A DNA stretch of 64,000 nt, from contig NZ_CP166625.1 of NCBI RefSeq assembly GCF_041320595.1, positions 2,119,501 to 2,183,500 on the forward strand, read 5' to 3'. The translations under genes and the position numbers were made by a program. The stretch comes from Pleomorphomonas sp. PLEO. Lineage in GTDB: Bacteria; Pseudomonadota; Alphaproteobacteria; Rhizobiales; Pleomorphomonadaceae. Below are positions 7,305-16,153 of the stretch, piece by piece; the stretch's first letter is position 1; each line of letters opens with the position of its first letter. The notes beneath the pieces are model-generated. The model saw only the letters and a list, made by a program, of their open reading frames with translations. It did not search any database and was not told the DNA's origin.

Positions 7305-10300
7305 ATGGCTGTTCAATTCGGGTCCATGTATGCCTCCTTGACGGCTGATATCCAGCCGTTCTTGACAGGTATGGCCCGCGCCGAGCAGGGGAATGCCAAG
7401 TCGACGGCGGCTATCCGTCGGGACTTGGCACTGACCGATCGGGCCGTCCAAGCCCTGTCTCACTCCACAGGACCAAATGGTATCCGTCTCGGCGGCATTC
7501 TCTCGGCATCTCGCGCTTTTGAGAATGCTGCCGATCGGGTCAATCTTCTTCGTGCCGCCGCGCTCGGTACCACTGCCGTCATGGGTGGGCTAGGCACTGC
7601 GCTGGCGACCAACGTCCTGCTCCGCTACGCCAATACGGCGACGCTGGTATCAAACCAGATCAAGACGGTTTCTTTATCGACAGCCGATCTGAAAGCGCAA
7701 CTCGGGGAGCTCGGCGCGCAGGCCAATAACGCCCGCGCCCGGCTTGAGAGCTTCGGCATTCTCTACACGCGCATTCGCCGGTCGAGCAGTGAGTCCGCTG
7801 AGAGCACATTCAGCCTCACTTCTACCATTCAGAAGGGGCTTCAGCTCGGAGGGGCCTCGGCGCAAGAAGCCGCCTCGGCGATGATCCAGTTTAGCCAGGG
7901 TCTCGCCTCGAACAGGCTGGCTGGCGATGAACTGCGCGCCGTCTTGGAAACCCCGCTCGGTGGCTATCTGGCCAAGGGTCTTGGTGTCACCATCGGCCAG
8001 CTCCGCAAGATGGGCTCCGATGGCGAACTGACAGCCAACCAGGTTATCCGCGCCCTGAAGCGCATAGCTCCCGAAGTGGAGGAGGCTTTCTCCAAGTCCC
8101 TAAGGACAATGGACCAAGCCTTCCAGATAGCGGACAACAATCTCACCCAATACATCTCCAGCATCGACTCGAGCTATGCGTTCACTCGCAAGTTCGGCGA
8201 TGCGATCGTTTACGCCTCCGAGAACCTTGATACGATCGGGGCTGCCGCTGGCTATGCCGGCCTTGCACTCGTCGCCCTTGGCGTGTCTCGCGGTCCAGTG
8301 CGCCTTACCGCCGCTTTCTCCGCGATGCGCAAGGCGGCGAAGGAAGAGCTTGCCGGCGTCACCGAAGACGTTGCGAAGATGGCCGAGAAGACCTCTGCCG
8401 CCCGCATCACCGCCGAGAAGGCACAGCTGACCTCTGGTGTCGCGCACGGCACGTCCATGAACGTGACCAAGTACGCCGACATCGACGTCGTGAAGGAACA
8501 AGCCCGCCAGGAGGCCGCCCTCAACAAGGCTTTGGCCGCGCGCGAGCAGACCGTCAAGGATCTGTCCAATCTCGAGGTGCAACGCTCCAATGCGATGGCA
8601 ACCTCGGCGCAGATGTCGACCAAGGCCGTAGCGCTCACCACGAAGATGACGGAGGCCGAACGGCGCCTGATCGCTCTGCAGCAGCGTGAATCGGTAGCTC
8701 GTGGCAATGTCCGTTTCTACAGCAAGGACGTGAAGACCGCAGACGTCAGTTTCTCGAGTGCAGACGAGCGTAAGGCTTGGATGGCCGACGCCCGCCTCAT
8801 GGCGGCTCAATCGCGCAGCGAGCTCAAGTCGATCACTGCCGAGAGAAAGGTCGCGGCGAAAGAGGTTGGCGACTATGAAGCACAGATCTCCAAGCTGTCT
8901 TCCCAGCGCGATCGAGCCGCCGTAAACGAACACCTCGCCATTTCGCGCTCCATGATCCAGAAGCGCCAGCAGCTCGAGGAGCAGGAAGCGGCCATTGCGG
9001 CGCGGAGGACGTCCTACGGGGCCGCCACGACCGCCGTAGGGGTAAGCGGCAGGTCCAACATTGGCGCCACTGCCAAGGACACTACATCGGCCTATGGTGC
9101 CATGGCGAAGGAACTCGACGCCGCCACGGTGCGCCTCAATGCCGCCGCTAAGGCCGCCTCGCTGACCGGCTTGGCGTTCAACAGTCTTCGTGCTGCCGGA
9201 TCTTCCGTACTTGCCTTCATGGGGGGCTGGACTGGCGTCGCGATCACCGGGGCGCTCGTTGGCTTAGGCATGTGGGCTGAAAGCTCCGCCGCCGCCGCCG
9301 CTGAGAGTGAGGCGTTCAACCAGAAGCTCCGCGAGATGGGCTTGCTGGCTACCGAGACCGGCGAGAAGCTGAAGACGCTATCGGAGCGCAGGATCGAAGC
9401 GATCCGCGAAGAGCGTCGCGGCGCCGAAGGCCAGATCCGAAACCGTATGGGGGAACTCGGCGGCATCGCCAATTCGGCCGGCGCCATTTCGATGGGCGAC
9501 TACCGGGGAGTGTTCGGAATATCTGGGGTAGAGAACCCAGCCGCATCGTCATATGCCGAACTCCAGAAGCTCATCAATGGCTTCCGGGATGGGAAGGTCA
9601 CCGCCGACGCGTTCAACTCGGCCTTGGATGGGATCTTATCCCGCACGAACGACTCCGGTCTTGATGTCATGGCGGGGAAGGCCCGCGAGCTGGTCGACCA
9701 GCTTAAGGCGGCCCCGGAGTATCTGCAAAAGCTCCAGCAGGAAGAAGGTTCTGTCTTCCGCTCGCAGATGATGGCACCGGTGGTTGGCGTCTTCAATTCT
9801 GATGCGGTGCAGTCGGCACTGGAGTCGGCGCAGCAGTTCGGCACGATGGCCGAATATGTCATCCATTACCGGACTGAACTGGCGCTCACTGCGCGGGAAT
9901 CTCAGGTCCTCGCTGAGAAAACCCGCATCCTGAAGGAGGCCGGCAACGCACTTGGTCCCCAGGCCAATGAAATTGCGGCCGCGCTTGCTGAGCAGTCCGT
10001 AGCTGCCAAGGAAACCGCCACTGCGGTAGATGAGGCCAAGCGCGCCTATGCCGAGATGTTTGCCACGATCAACAAGATGATCGGCTCTGGCAATCTCGGG
10101 ATGATCAACGCGGCGCTGCAAGACCCTTTCAGCCCAGAGGAAGCTGCCAGACGGCAAAAATATCTTGAAGATCTCCGCATGGCGAATGCGCTTGCCGGCG
10201 CCGTGCCTGACACATCGACCGTTGCCGCCGCTGGCAGCAACCCATTCGCCGACGCACAAGGGAAAGCCTTCCTCGATCGTGAAGCGGCTAAGGCCAATGT

Positions 10301-12149
10301 GCCGACCGATGAGGCGAACATCGAGGCCGAAGCGCAGCGGCTTTACAACGAAGCGCTGGCGCAGGGCAATGGCATCACCCTAGAGGCCGCTCGCAACACG
10401 GCCCGCTTGATCGCCGAACGTGAACAGCTTAACAGCGCGACGCCGCCTAGGCCGGTCGCCGACCCGCGCAAGGATCTCTCCTACATCGACCCCTACGATG
10501 CTGCCATGGCAAATGCTGGGCAGACCACTGCTCAGCTCAAGATGGAGCAGCAAGCGCTCAAGCTCACCACTGTTGAGGCCGACGCGCTACGCCGGGCATT
10601 CGAACTGCTCAACCAGGTGCAGGCTCAGAACGGCGAGGTTACCCCGGAGCAGCGCAAGGAGATCATCAAACTCGCATCCGATCAGGCAGTGCTTGCCGAC
10701 TCAAACGACAAGCTGAGGGCCAAGACCGAGGAGATGGGAAAAAGCGCCTCCGAGGCGTTTACCTCCATTGGGCAGTCGATCGGGCAGGCGCTGGCCAAAA
10801 CAAAGGACTGGAAGTCTGTCCTCACCGAAGTGATCATGCTGCTGGTCAATGCCGCGGCGAAGTGGGCGGGCCCGAAGATTGCGTCAGTGCTTGGTGTGGA
10901 AACGCCGACTGTCTCGACGGAATCTGTGGCCTCCACGGTCTCCAAGACGCTGTCGAGCTCAACATCCAACGAAGCCATCTCCTCGGCGCAGGCGAGCAAC
11001 GTTATCGACTTGGCTGCCTATCGCGAGGCAATCGGATCGATCGAGAGCGGGGGAGACTATTCGGCGATCGGCCCCAAGACAAGTTCAGGCGACCGCGCTT
11101 ATGGCAAGTACCAGGTCATGGGCAACAACATCGGCCCATGGACCAAGGACGCCTTGGGCACGTCGATGTCGTCGCAGCAGTTCCTGAACTCGCCGTCGGC
11201 ACAGGATTCCGTCTTCAACAAGCAGTTCGGAAACTCGCTCGCCAAGTACGGCAATTCAAACGATGCGGCGTCAGTCTGGTTCACCGGACGGCCAATGGCG
11301 ACAGGATCAAACGCTACCGACATCCTCGGGACATCCGGGTCGCAGTATGTCACCAAGTTCACTTCGAAGCTCGAGACGGCAACCAACTCGTTGTCCGATA
11401 TGGATGATACCGTCGGCAAGGTAGCAAACTCGCTTGATTCGACGATAAAAGGAGGCTCGACGACAGGGGGCGTATCGTCGCTGATTGGCGGTGGTGGGGC
11501 CACAACAGCGGCAGCATCGCAGTCTGCGTCGAGCGGCCCACTCGACCTCAGCCAGTTCACCAGTGGATCCAGTAGTGGTTCAACGGGGACCACCGGCCTA
11601 TTCACGAACATCTTCTCCGGAATTGGGAGCACGCTAAGCAATCTTTTCAGCGGCGTCGTGAAAAATTCGGGCAGCATCTTCAGCAGCATCTTCAGCGCGC
11701 TGTTCAACGCCAAAGGAAACGCCTTTGGGCCTAGCGGGCTGACTGCATTTGCCGGGGGCGGCGCGTTCACTAATTCCATCGTCAACACGCCCACCATGTT
11801 CAGGTTCGGCAATGGCGGCAATTTCGGGGTGATGGGCGAGGCTGGTGCCGAGGCCGTGATGCCGCTGTCCAAGGACAGCTCCGGCCGCCTCGGCGTATCG
11901 ATGAATAGCGGTGCAAACGACAATTGGGCAGCCAGCATTGGCTCCATGGCAAAGGTTGCGGCTGGCTCGAAGATGAGCGGCGGCAGCTCAATGAGCTACC
12001 GCGGCGGCGATACAGTCATCCAGGGCAACATCACCGAGGACATCTGGCCCAAGGTGCAGGCTCAGATCGAGCAATCTCAAGCGGCTACGAAAAGGGATGT
12101 GGCTCGCAACTTCAACTCCTACTACGGCATGTCGAAGGAGCGGGACTGA
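7305..12149 (+). CDS. tail tape measure protein with lytic transglycosylase domain
   Basis: This 1614-residue protein starts at ATG 7305 (an open frame begins at TTG 7284, inside the previous gene). Residues about 100-270 show the TMP_3-type tape measure domain with LGGASAQEAASAMIQFSQGL and AVLETPLGGYLAKGLG. Long Ala/Lys/Glu helices follow, with a hydrophobic stretch near residue 640. Around residue 1237 a lysozyme-like domain begins, AIGSIESGGDY with candidate catalytic Glu1247, followed by AYGKYQVMG and AASVWFTGR, as in transglycosylases. The C-terminus has the usual GVMGEAGAEAVMPL. It sets tail length and probably opens peptidoglycan during DNA entry. Confidence 0.93.
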   Translation: MAVQFGSMYASLTADIQPFLTGMARAEQGNAKSTAAIRRDLALTDRAVQALSHSTGPNGIRLGGILSASRAFENAADRVNLLRAAALGTTAVMGGLGTALATNVLLRYANTATLVSNQIKTVSLSTADLKAQLGELGAQANNARARLESFGILYTRIRRSSSESAESTFSLTSTIQKGLQLGGASAQEAASAMIQFSQGLASNRLAGDELRAVLETPLGGYLAKGLGVTIGQLRKMGSDGELTANQVIRALKRIAPEVEEAFSKSLRTMDQAFQIADNNLTQYISSIDSSYAFTRKFGDAIVYASENLDTIGAAAGYAGLALVALGVSRGPVRLTAAFSAMRKAAKEELAGVTEDVAKMAEKTSAARITAEKAQLTSGVAHGTSMNVTKYADIDVVKEQARQEAALNKALAAREQTVKDLSNLEVQRSNAMATSAQMSTKAVALTTKMTEAERRLIALQQRESVARGNVRFYSKDVKTADVSFSSADERKAWMADARLMAAQSRSELKSITAERKVAAKEVGDYEAQISKLSSQRDRAAVNEHLAISRSMIQKRQQLEEQEAAIAARRTSYGAATTAVGVSGRSNIGATAKDTTSAYGAMAKELDAATVRLNAAAKAASLTGLAFNSLRAAGSSVLAFMGGWTGVAITGALVGLGMWAESSAAAAAESEAFNQKLREMGLLATETGEKLKTLSERRIEAIREERRGAEGQIRNRMGELGGIANSAGAISMGDYRGVFGISGVENPAASSYAELQKLINGFRDGKVTADAFNSALDGILSRTNDSGLDVMAGKARELVDQLKAAPEYLQKLQQEEGSVFRSQMMAPVVGVFNSDAVQSALESAQQFGTMAEYVIHYRTELALTARESQVLAEKTRILKEAGNALGPQANEIAAALAEQSVAAKETATAVDEAKRAYAEMFATINKMIGSGNLGMINAALQDPFSPEEAARRQKYLEDLRMANALAGAVPDTSTVAAAGSNPFADAQGKAFLDREAAKANVPTDEANIEAEAQRLYNEALAQGNGITLEAARNTARLIAEREQLNSATPPRPVADPRKDLSYIDPYDAAMANAGQTTAQLKMEQQALKLTTVEADALRRAFELLNQVQAQNGEVTPEQRKEIIKLASDQAVLADSNDKLRAKTEEMGKSASEAFTSIGQSIGQALAKTKDWKSVLTEVIMLLVNAAAKWAGPKIASVLGVETPTVSTESVASTVSKTLSSSTSNEAISSAQASNVIDLAAYREAIGSIESGGDYSAIGPKTSSGDRAYGKYQVMGNNIGPWTKDALGTSMSSQQFLNSPSAQDSVFNKQFGNSLAKYGNSNDAASVWFTGRPMATGSNATDILGTSGSQYVTKFTSKLETATNSLSDMDDTVGKVANSLDSTIKGGSTTGGVSSLIGGGGATTAAASQSASSGPLDLSQFTSGSSSGSTGTTGLFTNIFSGIGSTLSNLFSGVVKNSGSIFSSIFSALFNAKGNAFGPSGLTAFAGGGAFTNSIVNTPTMFRFGNGGNFGVMGEAGAEAVMPLSKDSSGRLGVSMNSGANDNWAASIGSMAKVAAGSKMSGGSSMSYRGGDTVIQGNITEDIWPKVQAQIEQSQAATKRDVARNFNSYYGMSKERD

Positions 12150-12871
12150 TGGCTGCTTCCCCGATCCTGTTTGACCTTCGGCTATTGCCACCGAAGGATA
12201 TGTCGATCGGAAGAACCCCGATTGCTCTACGTCCACCGGAGTCGCTAAACGGTGACGGCGCCGGCGTCATGTTTTCGCCTGGCCGGATGACCATCACCTA
12301 TGACAGCATTCGGCTTTGGTCGCGCGAAAGCCATCTTGCATATAACCGTATGCGGTCATGGTCTCAGGGCGGCGTACGCGCTGTCCATGTCCCAATCATC
12401 ACCGATTACTTCGCCCCGACGCTCACCGAAAATGGGCCAGTTTGGGCGAGGTCATCTTTCAGCGATGGCGGGACGTTCTCTGATGGGGGGCTATTCGCCG
12501 GAGAAACCATCGTTGCGTTCGTAGCAGAGGCTGCGCTGCTCAGTGCTGGTACGCTGAAGATAAAGGTCAGCACTGGAGGCCAACTGGTCGGCGGCGAGAT
12601 GTTCTCGCTGTTCTCGACTGAGCTCGGCCATCATCCTCACGATATCGTCCAGGTCGACAATGCGGAGACCGTGGCTGGTGGCGTCGTCTACACATGCTGG
12701 ATCTCGCCAGGGCTATTCTTCCCTGTAGCGGTAGGCGATGAGGCCCGTTTTGTTCGCCCCCTCTGCACCAGCATCATTCAGGACGGCGAGAAGCTGCTCT
12801 ACGAAACGAGCGGATCTCTGCTCAGTGATGTCAGGCCAACGATGAAGTTCATCGAAAAGTTGGGGTGGTGA
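12149..12871 (+). CDS. tail tip protein, unknown function
   Basis: This 240-residue protein overlaps the tape measure stop by one base (TGATG). It is Gly/Ser/Phe-rich and mostly beta by appearance, with a duplicated FSDGGTFSDGGLF segment near residue 110 and no catalytic motif. Placement directly after the tape measure matches distal tail or tip proteins of siphophages, but I do not recognise the family, so the role is inferred from gene order. The longer open frame beginning at 11924 is rejected because it lies inside the tape measure gene. Confidence 0.75.
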   Translation: MAASPILFDLRLLPPKDMSIGRTPIALRPPESLNGDGAGVMFSPGRMTITYDSIRLWSRESHLAYNRMRSWSQGGVRAVHVPIITDYFAPTLTENGPVWARSSFSDGGTFSDGGLFAGETIVAFVAEAALLSAGTLKIKVSTGGQLVGGEMFSLFSTELGHHPHDIVQVDNAETVAGGVVYTCWISPGLFFPVAVGDEARFVRPLCTSIIQDGEKLLYETSGSLLSDVRPTMKFIEKLGW

Positions 12872-12872
12872 C

Positions 12873-13478
12873 ATGCCGGTCCTGACCAGCGAAGAGGCAT
12901 CCATGGTTGCCAACCTGGATGGCGGGACCGGCTCGATCGGTTACTTTTTCCGCGTCCTAGGCGATGGCTTAACCCTGCGCTTGTTCTTCGGGATCAACAC
13001 TGTCGAATACGGCTTTGCCACTGATCCTGGAGGGTCCAGATACAAGGGCGCCGGCCGCATCCTCGACATCCCTGACTTCGATGGTTTGCTCAATGGAATC
13101 GCCGAGACGGTCGAGTGGTCGATTAGCGGCATCCCTGAGGATCTGACTGAATATCTCAAGGAGATCCCGAACGTCGAGGGAGCAGATATCCTGCTCGGCT
13201 ATTGCCCAATGGATCATCGTGGGCAGCCCCGCATGCGTATCGTGCCGGAGTGGGCCGGTACGGGCGACTATGTCTCTTACGAGATCGCGGCCGTCAAGGA
13301 AGGCGAACAGCGTCGGTTCAAACTGGCGCTGACCACGCATACCGGAAACGAGTCCAGACGGACGCCGAGAAAGTCAGCTTTCACGCAGGCCGAACAGCAG
13401 ATCGAATATCCGGGCGATCAGTTCTTTTTCAGGTCCCATCTTTACAACCAAACCCGCCTCAAGATCTGGCAGCCATGA
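12873..13478 (+). CDS. tail tip / hub-associated protein, possibly DUF2163-like
   Basis: This 201-residue protein has an N-terminal beta domain reading LRLFFGINTVEYGFATDPGGSRYKGAGRILDIPDFDG. That could correspond to the start of DUF2163-like phage tail-hub proteins, where a short strand is followed by a Tyr-x-Gly turn. The C-terminal part is basic and beta-rich. It lies between the tape measure and an NlpC-like gene, which is where hub genes sit in lambda-like and gene-transfer-agent-like tails. The family call is tentative. Confidence 0.65.
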   Translation: MPVLTSEEASMVANLDGGTGSIGYFFRVLGDGLTLRLFFGINTVEYGFATDPGGSRYKGAGRILDIPDFDGLLNGIAETVEWSISGIPEDLTEYLKEIPNVEGADILLGYCPMDHRGQPRMRIVPEWAGTGDYVSYEIAAVKEGEQRRFKLALTTHTGNESRRTPRKSAFTQAEQQIEYPGDQFFFRSHLYNQTRLKIWQP

Positions 13479-13897
13479 CTGACCTTGAAACCTACCTTGA
13501 GCAGCAGCTCGCGGCGGCTTGGCGCTGGGGCGGCGATGGCCCCGATTGCATCCTCGCTGCCGCCAATTGGGTATGGCAGAGGACGGGCGTCGACCCTGCC
13601 GCAGAGATCCGCTGGAAATACCACGATCTCCGCAGCGCTCATCGTCTCATCAAGCGCAATGGCGGCATGGCAGAACTCATCTCCCGCCAGATGAGTAAGC
13701 ACGGATTCCCACTCACGACCTACCCGGAGGCTGGCGACGTCGGCCTTGTCGATGCTCCCACGCACCTTTCCGCGAATGGGCGTGTGTTCTCAACATTAGT
13801 CGGCGCGATCTGCCTTGGACCGCTCTGGTGCATCAAAACCGAAGCCGGCCACCACATCTTTGAAATGAGGCCTGTTCTGGCATGGCAAATCTGCTGA
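13475..13897 (+). CDS. NlpC/P60-like tail peptidase, DUF6950-like
   Basis: This 140-residue protein has an N-terminal WRWGGDGPDCILAAANWVW, in which a Cys follows Asp in the manner of the NlpC/P60-type nucleophile. A later GDVGLVDAPTH supplies a candidate His. This matches the small tail peptidase placed just before the tip attachment protein in many alphaproteobacterial phages. ATG 13475 overlaps the previous stop, and the end overlaps the next gene by 16 bases. It probably cleaves peptidoglycan cross-links or is a structural relic of such an enzyme. Confidence 0.7.
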   Translation: MTDLETYLEQQLAAAWRWGGDGPDCILAAANWVWQRTGVDPAAEIRWKYHDLRSAHRLIKRNGGMAELISRQMSKHGFPLTTYPEAGDVGLVDAPTHLSANGRVFSTLVGAICLGPLWCIKTEAGHHIFEMRPVLAWQIC

Positions 13898-16146
13898 TCA
13901 GACTCACGCTCGCCGCCTTAGGCCTTTTCGCGCTGACATTCTCTGCCCATGCAGACCCCATTTTTACCCCGATCTTCACGGCCATCTTCGGAGAGGCAAT
14001 CCTCTTCGGGACGACAACTATTGCGGCCGTTGCCACGTCGATCGCGACGTCTCTTACAGTCTCTCTGATTTCATGGGGTGTCTCTGCTCTTTTTGCAAAG
14101 AATGCGGAGACGCCTACATCAGATGAACTGAAGATGCAGCGGAAATCATCGACGCAACCCATTACTTACGGCGCCGGATCTGTCCTGATGTCTCCCCAAG
14201 CTACGGTGCTTGATGAGGTCATCAATGGCTGGAGTTATTTTATTGGGGCTCTATTTGGCCACAGGATTTCTGGGATCACAGGAGCCTATGTCGATTCAGT
14301 ACAGCAAACGCTGGTTGCCGGGATGTGGACTGGAGCACCAGGCATTTCAGGGGATGATGGATATACCGACAAAATGGTTACCGGGAATAACGGCCGATAT
14401 AATGGCCGATACCGCTTTGACTGGCGGCTCGGTACTGAGTCTGAGTCGCCGTACTCCTGGATAATCAGCAGGATCAGTGGGGGGGCTTCCAGCACATCCA
14501 GTGCTTATTGGAATAGCTCATGCCTTGGGAATGGTGTGGCGTCGGTGGCCCTAGTAATCACCAAGCCTGCTTCTGAGAATTTCAATAAGGAGATCCTGAA
14601 CCCGAGCGCTCCTTTCTCCATGCTCTGCGACCTCGCCCCGATGTGGGACCCGCGCGAGCCTAGCCAAGACCCGAATAATTCGTACACATGGAGCTACGCA
14701 CCGCGGAACTGCGCTATCCAACTGATCTGGTTCTGGTGCTTCTGCCCATATGGGCCTCAGAAAGACTACCGGACAGCCATCCTGCCATTGCTCGATGATT
14801 GGATCGAACAGATTAACATCTGCGACGATCTTGTCCCGAAAAAGAGCGGGGGCACTGAGCCGAGGTTCCACGCGTCTTGGGTTGCCTCGACTGAAAACGA
14901 AAATGTTGACGTCCTCCGCGAACTGCTGAAGGCCTGCGACGGCTGGCTGCATGAACGCGGTGATGGCGCCACCAAGTTCAGAGCCGGCCTCTATACAGGG
15001 CCGGAGATCATGATCACCGACTCCGACATTGCTGGCGTCACCTTCTACGGAGGGACAGCCGCCAAGGAGCGCTACAATCGGCTTATGTGCTCGTACTCAT
15101 CGCCAGATCATGGTTATGAGACTGTCCAGATAGGCCCCTTTGACGACGCCTCTAACCAGTCACGGGCCGGGAAGATCAGATCTACCACTCTCGAGCTGAA
15201 AAGCGTCCAATCCAACGGACAGGCGAGCCGGGTATCTTACGGGGCTATGGAGTTCATAAAGAGCCCGATCCGCGGCGTCCTCTATATCAGGAAGTGGAGC
15301 GCGAACGCAGAGAACGCCATTGACTGCCGAGATATTTTGATCTCGTCGAACAAGATAAAGTTCCTAAATGGGCTGGTGATCAGGAACACAAAGTATCGCA
15401 GACTCGCAACTCAGGGTCTAATATCAATCGAGTTCAATGTAGTCCCCGTAGAAACGATAAATGATTACTCGGCGGCTATCCATGAATTGAAGCCGCAAGA
15501 TCCCCAATCCTACTCAGATGATGAGCTAACTGTCATATCTGATTTTGAGGTTGTGGCTGAAAAGACAAGTACTGCCGATAGCGAGATAACATCCCTTAAG
15601 TGCTCTTTCGACAACCCTAATCGGTCTGACCTTGAATATATAGTCCGGTGGCGGCTTGCGAACGACGGTTCAGGATTTCCAGGGGTATGGGTCAACACGA
15701 CGTTTTCCAGCCCACCAGGAGCTGTGTCGGGAAGGATCACGCTTAGGGTGCCAGACGTGCCGTCTGGTACGACAATCCATGTCGCCATGAGGGAACATCT
15801 CGGGGCATGGACAGACCCCTACGTGATCGTGTCGACCACAGTCACTGGCACAGCTCCAGGGACTCCGACCATCAACTCGCTATCGATCGTGGACAGCTTG
15901 GCCTCGCTGACCTGCACGGCCCCGAATAGCGCCAACTGCCACCACCTCGTTCTTTACCGCGCACCAGCCGGGTCTGACTTTGAGGCCGCCGTTGATGCCT
16001 CTGACCCTGTGCTCGCAACTGCCAATCAGACGGTCTTCATCGAAGACTCTCCTGGTGTCGGGGCCTGGGATTGGTGGTTGGTCGCAGCCAACGAATACAA
16101 CGTCACCTCAACTCCTGCCGGGCCAGTGACCGGAACCATCTCGTGA
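13882..16146 (+). CDS. tail tip attachment (host specificity) protein, J-like
   Basis: This 754-residue protein has an N-terminal hydrophobic segment (residues about 5-25, then 40-70), as found in the tip proteins of this phage group. The body includes QPITYGAGSVLMSPQATVLDEVINGWSY, a DVLRELLKACDGWLHERGDG segment that is usual in gpJ-like phage tail proteins, and VEFNV-type strands. The last 200 residues look like two fibronectin-III-like modules (ITSLKCSFDNPNRSDLEYIVRWR; GTPTINSLSIVDSLASLTC). Such proteins form the tail tip that contacts the cell. Direct receptor binding may instead lie with the two following genes. Confidence 0.8.
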   Translation: MANLLIRLTLAALGLFALTFSAHADPIFTPIFTAIFGEAILFGTTTIAAVATSIATSLTVSLISWGVSALFAKNAETPTSDELKMQRKSSTQPITYGAGSVLMSPQATVLDEVINGWSYFIGALFGHRISGITGAYVDSVQQTLVAGMWTGAPGISGDDGYTDKMVTGNNGRYNGRYRFDWRLGTESESPYSWIISRISGGASSTSSAYWNSSCLGNGVASVALVITKPASENFNKEILNPSAPFSMLCDLAPMWDPREPSQDPNNSYTWSYAPRNCAIQLIWFWCFCPYGPQKDYRTAILPLLDDWIEQINICDDLVPKKSGGTEPRFHASWVASTENENVDVLRELLKACDGWLHERGDGATKFRAGLYTGPEIMITDSDIAGVTFYGGTAAKERYNRLMCSYSSPDHGYETVQIGPFDDASNQSRAGKIRSTTLELKSVQSNGQASRVSYGAMEFIKSPIRGVLYIRKWSANAENAIDCRDILISSNKIKFLNGLVIRNTKYRRLATQGLISIEFNVVPVETINDYSAAIHELKPQDPQSYSDDELTVISDFEVVAEKTSTADSEITSLKCSFDNPNRSDLEYIVRWRLANDGSGFPGVWVNTTFSSPPGAVSGRITLRVPDVPSGTTIHVAMREHLGAWTDPYVIVSTTVTGTAPGTPTINSLSIVDSLASLTCTAPNSANCHHLVLYRAPAGSDFEAAVDASDPVLATANQTVFIEDSPGVGAWDWWLVAANEYNVTSTPAGPVTGTIS

Positions 16147-16153
16147 GGACATC

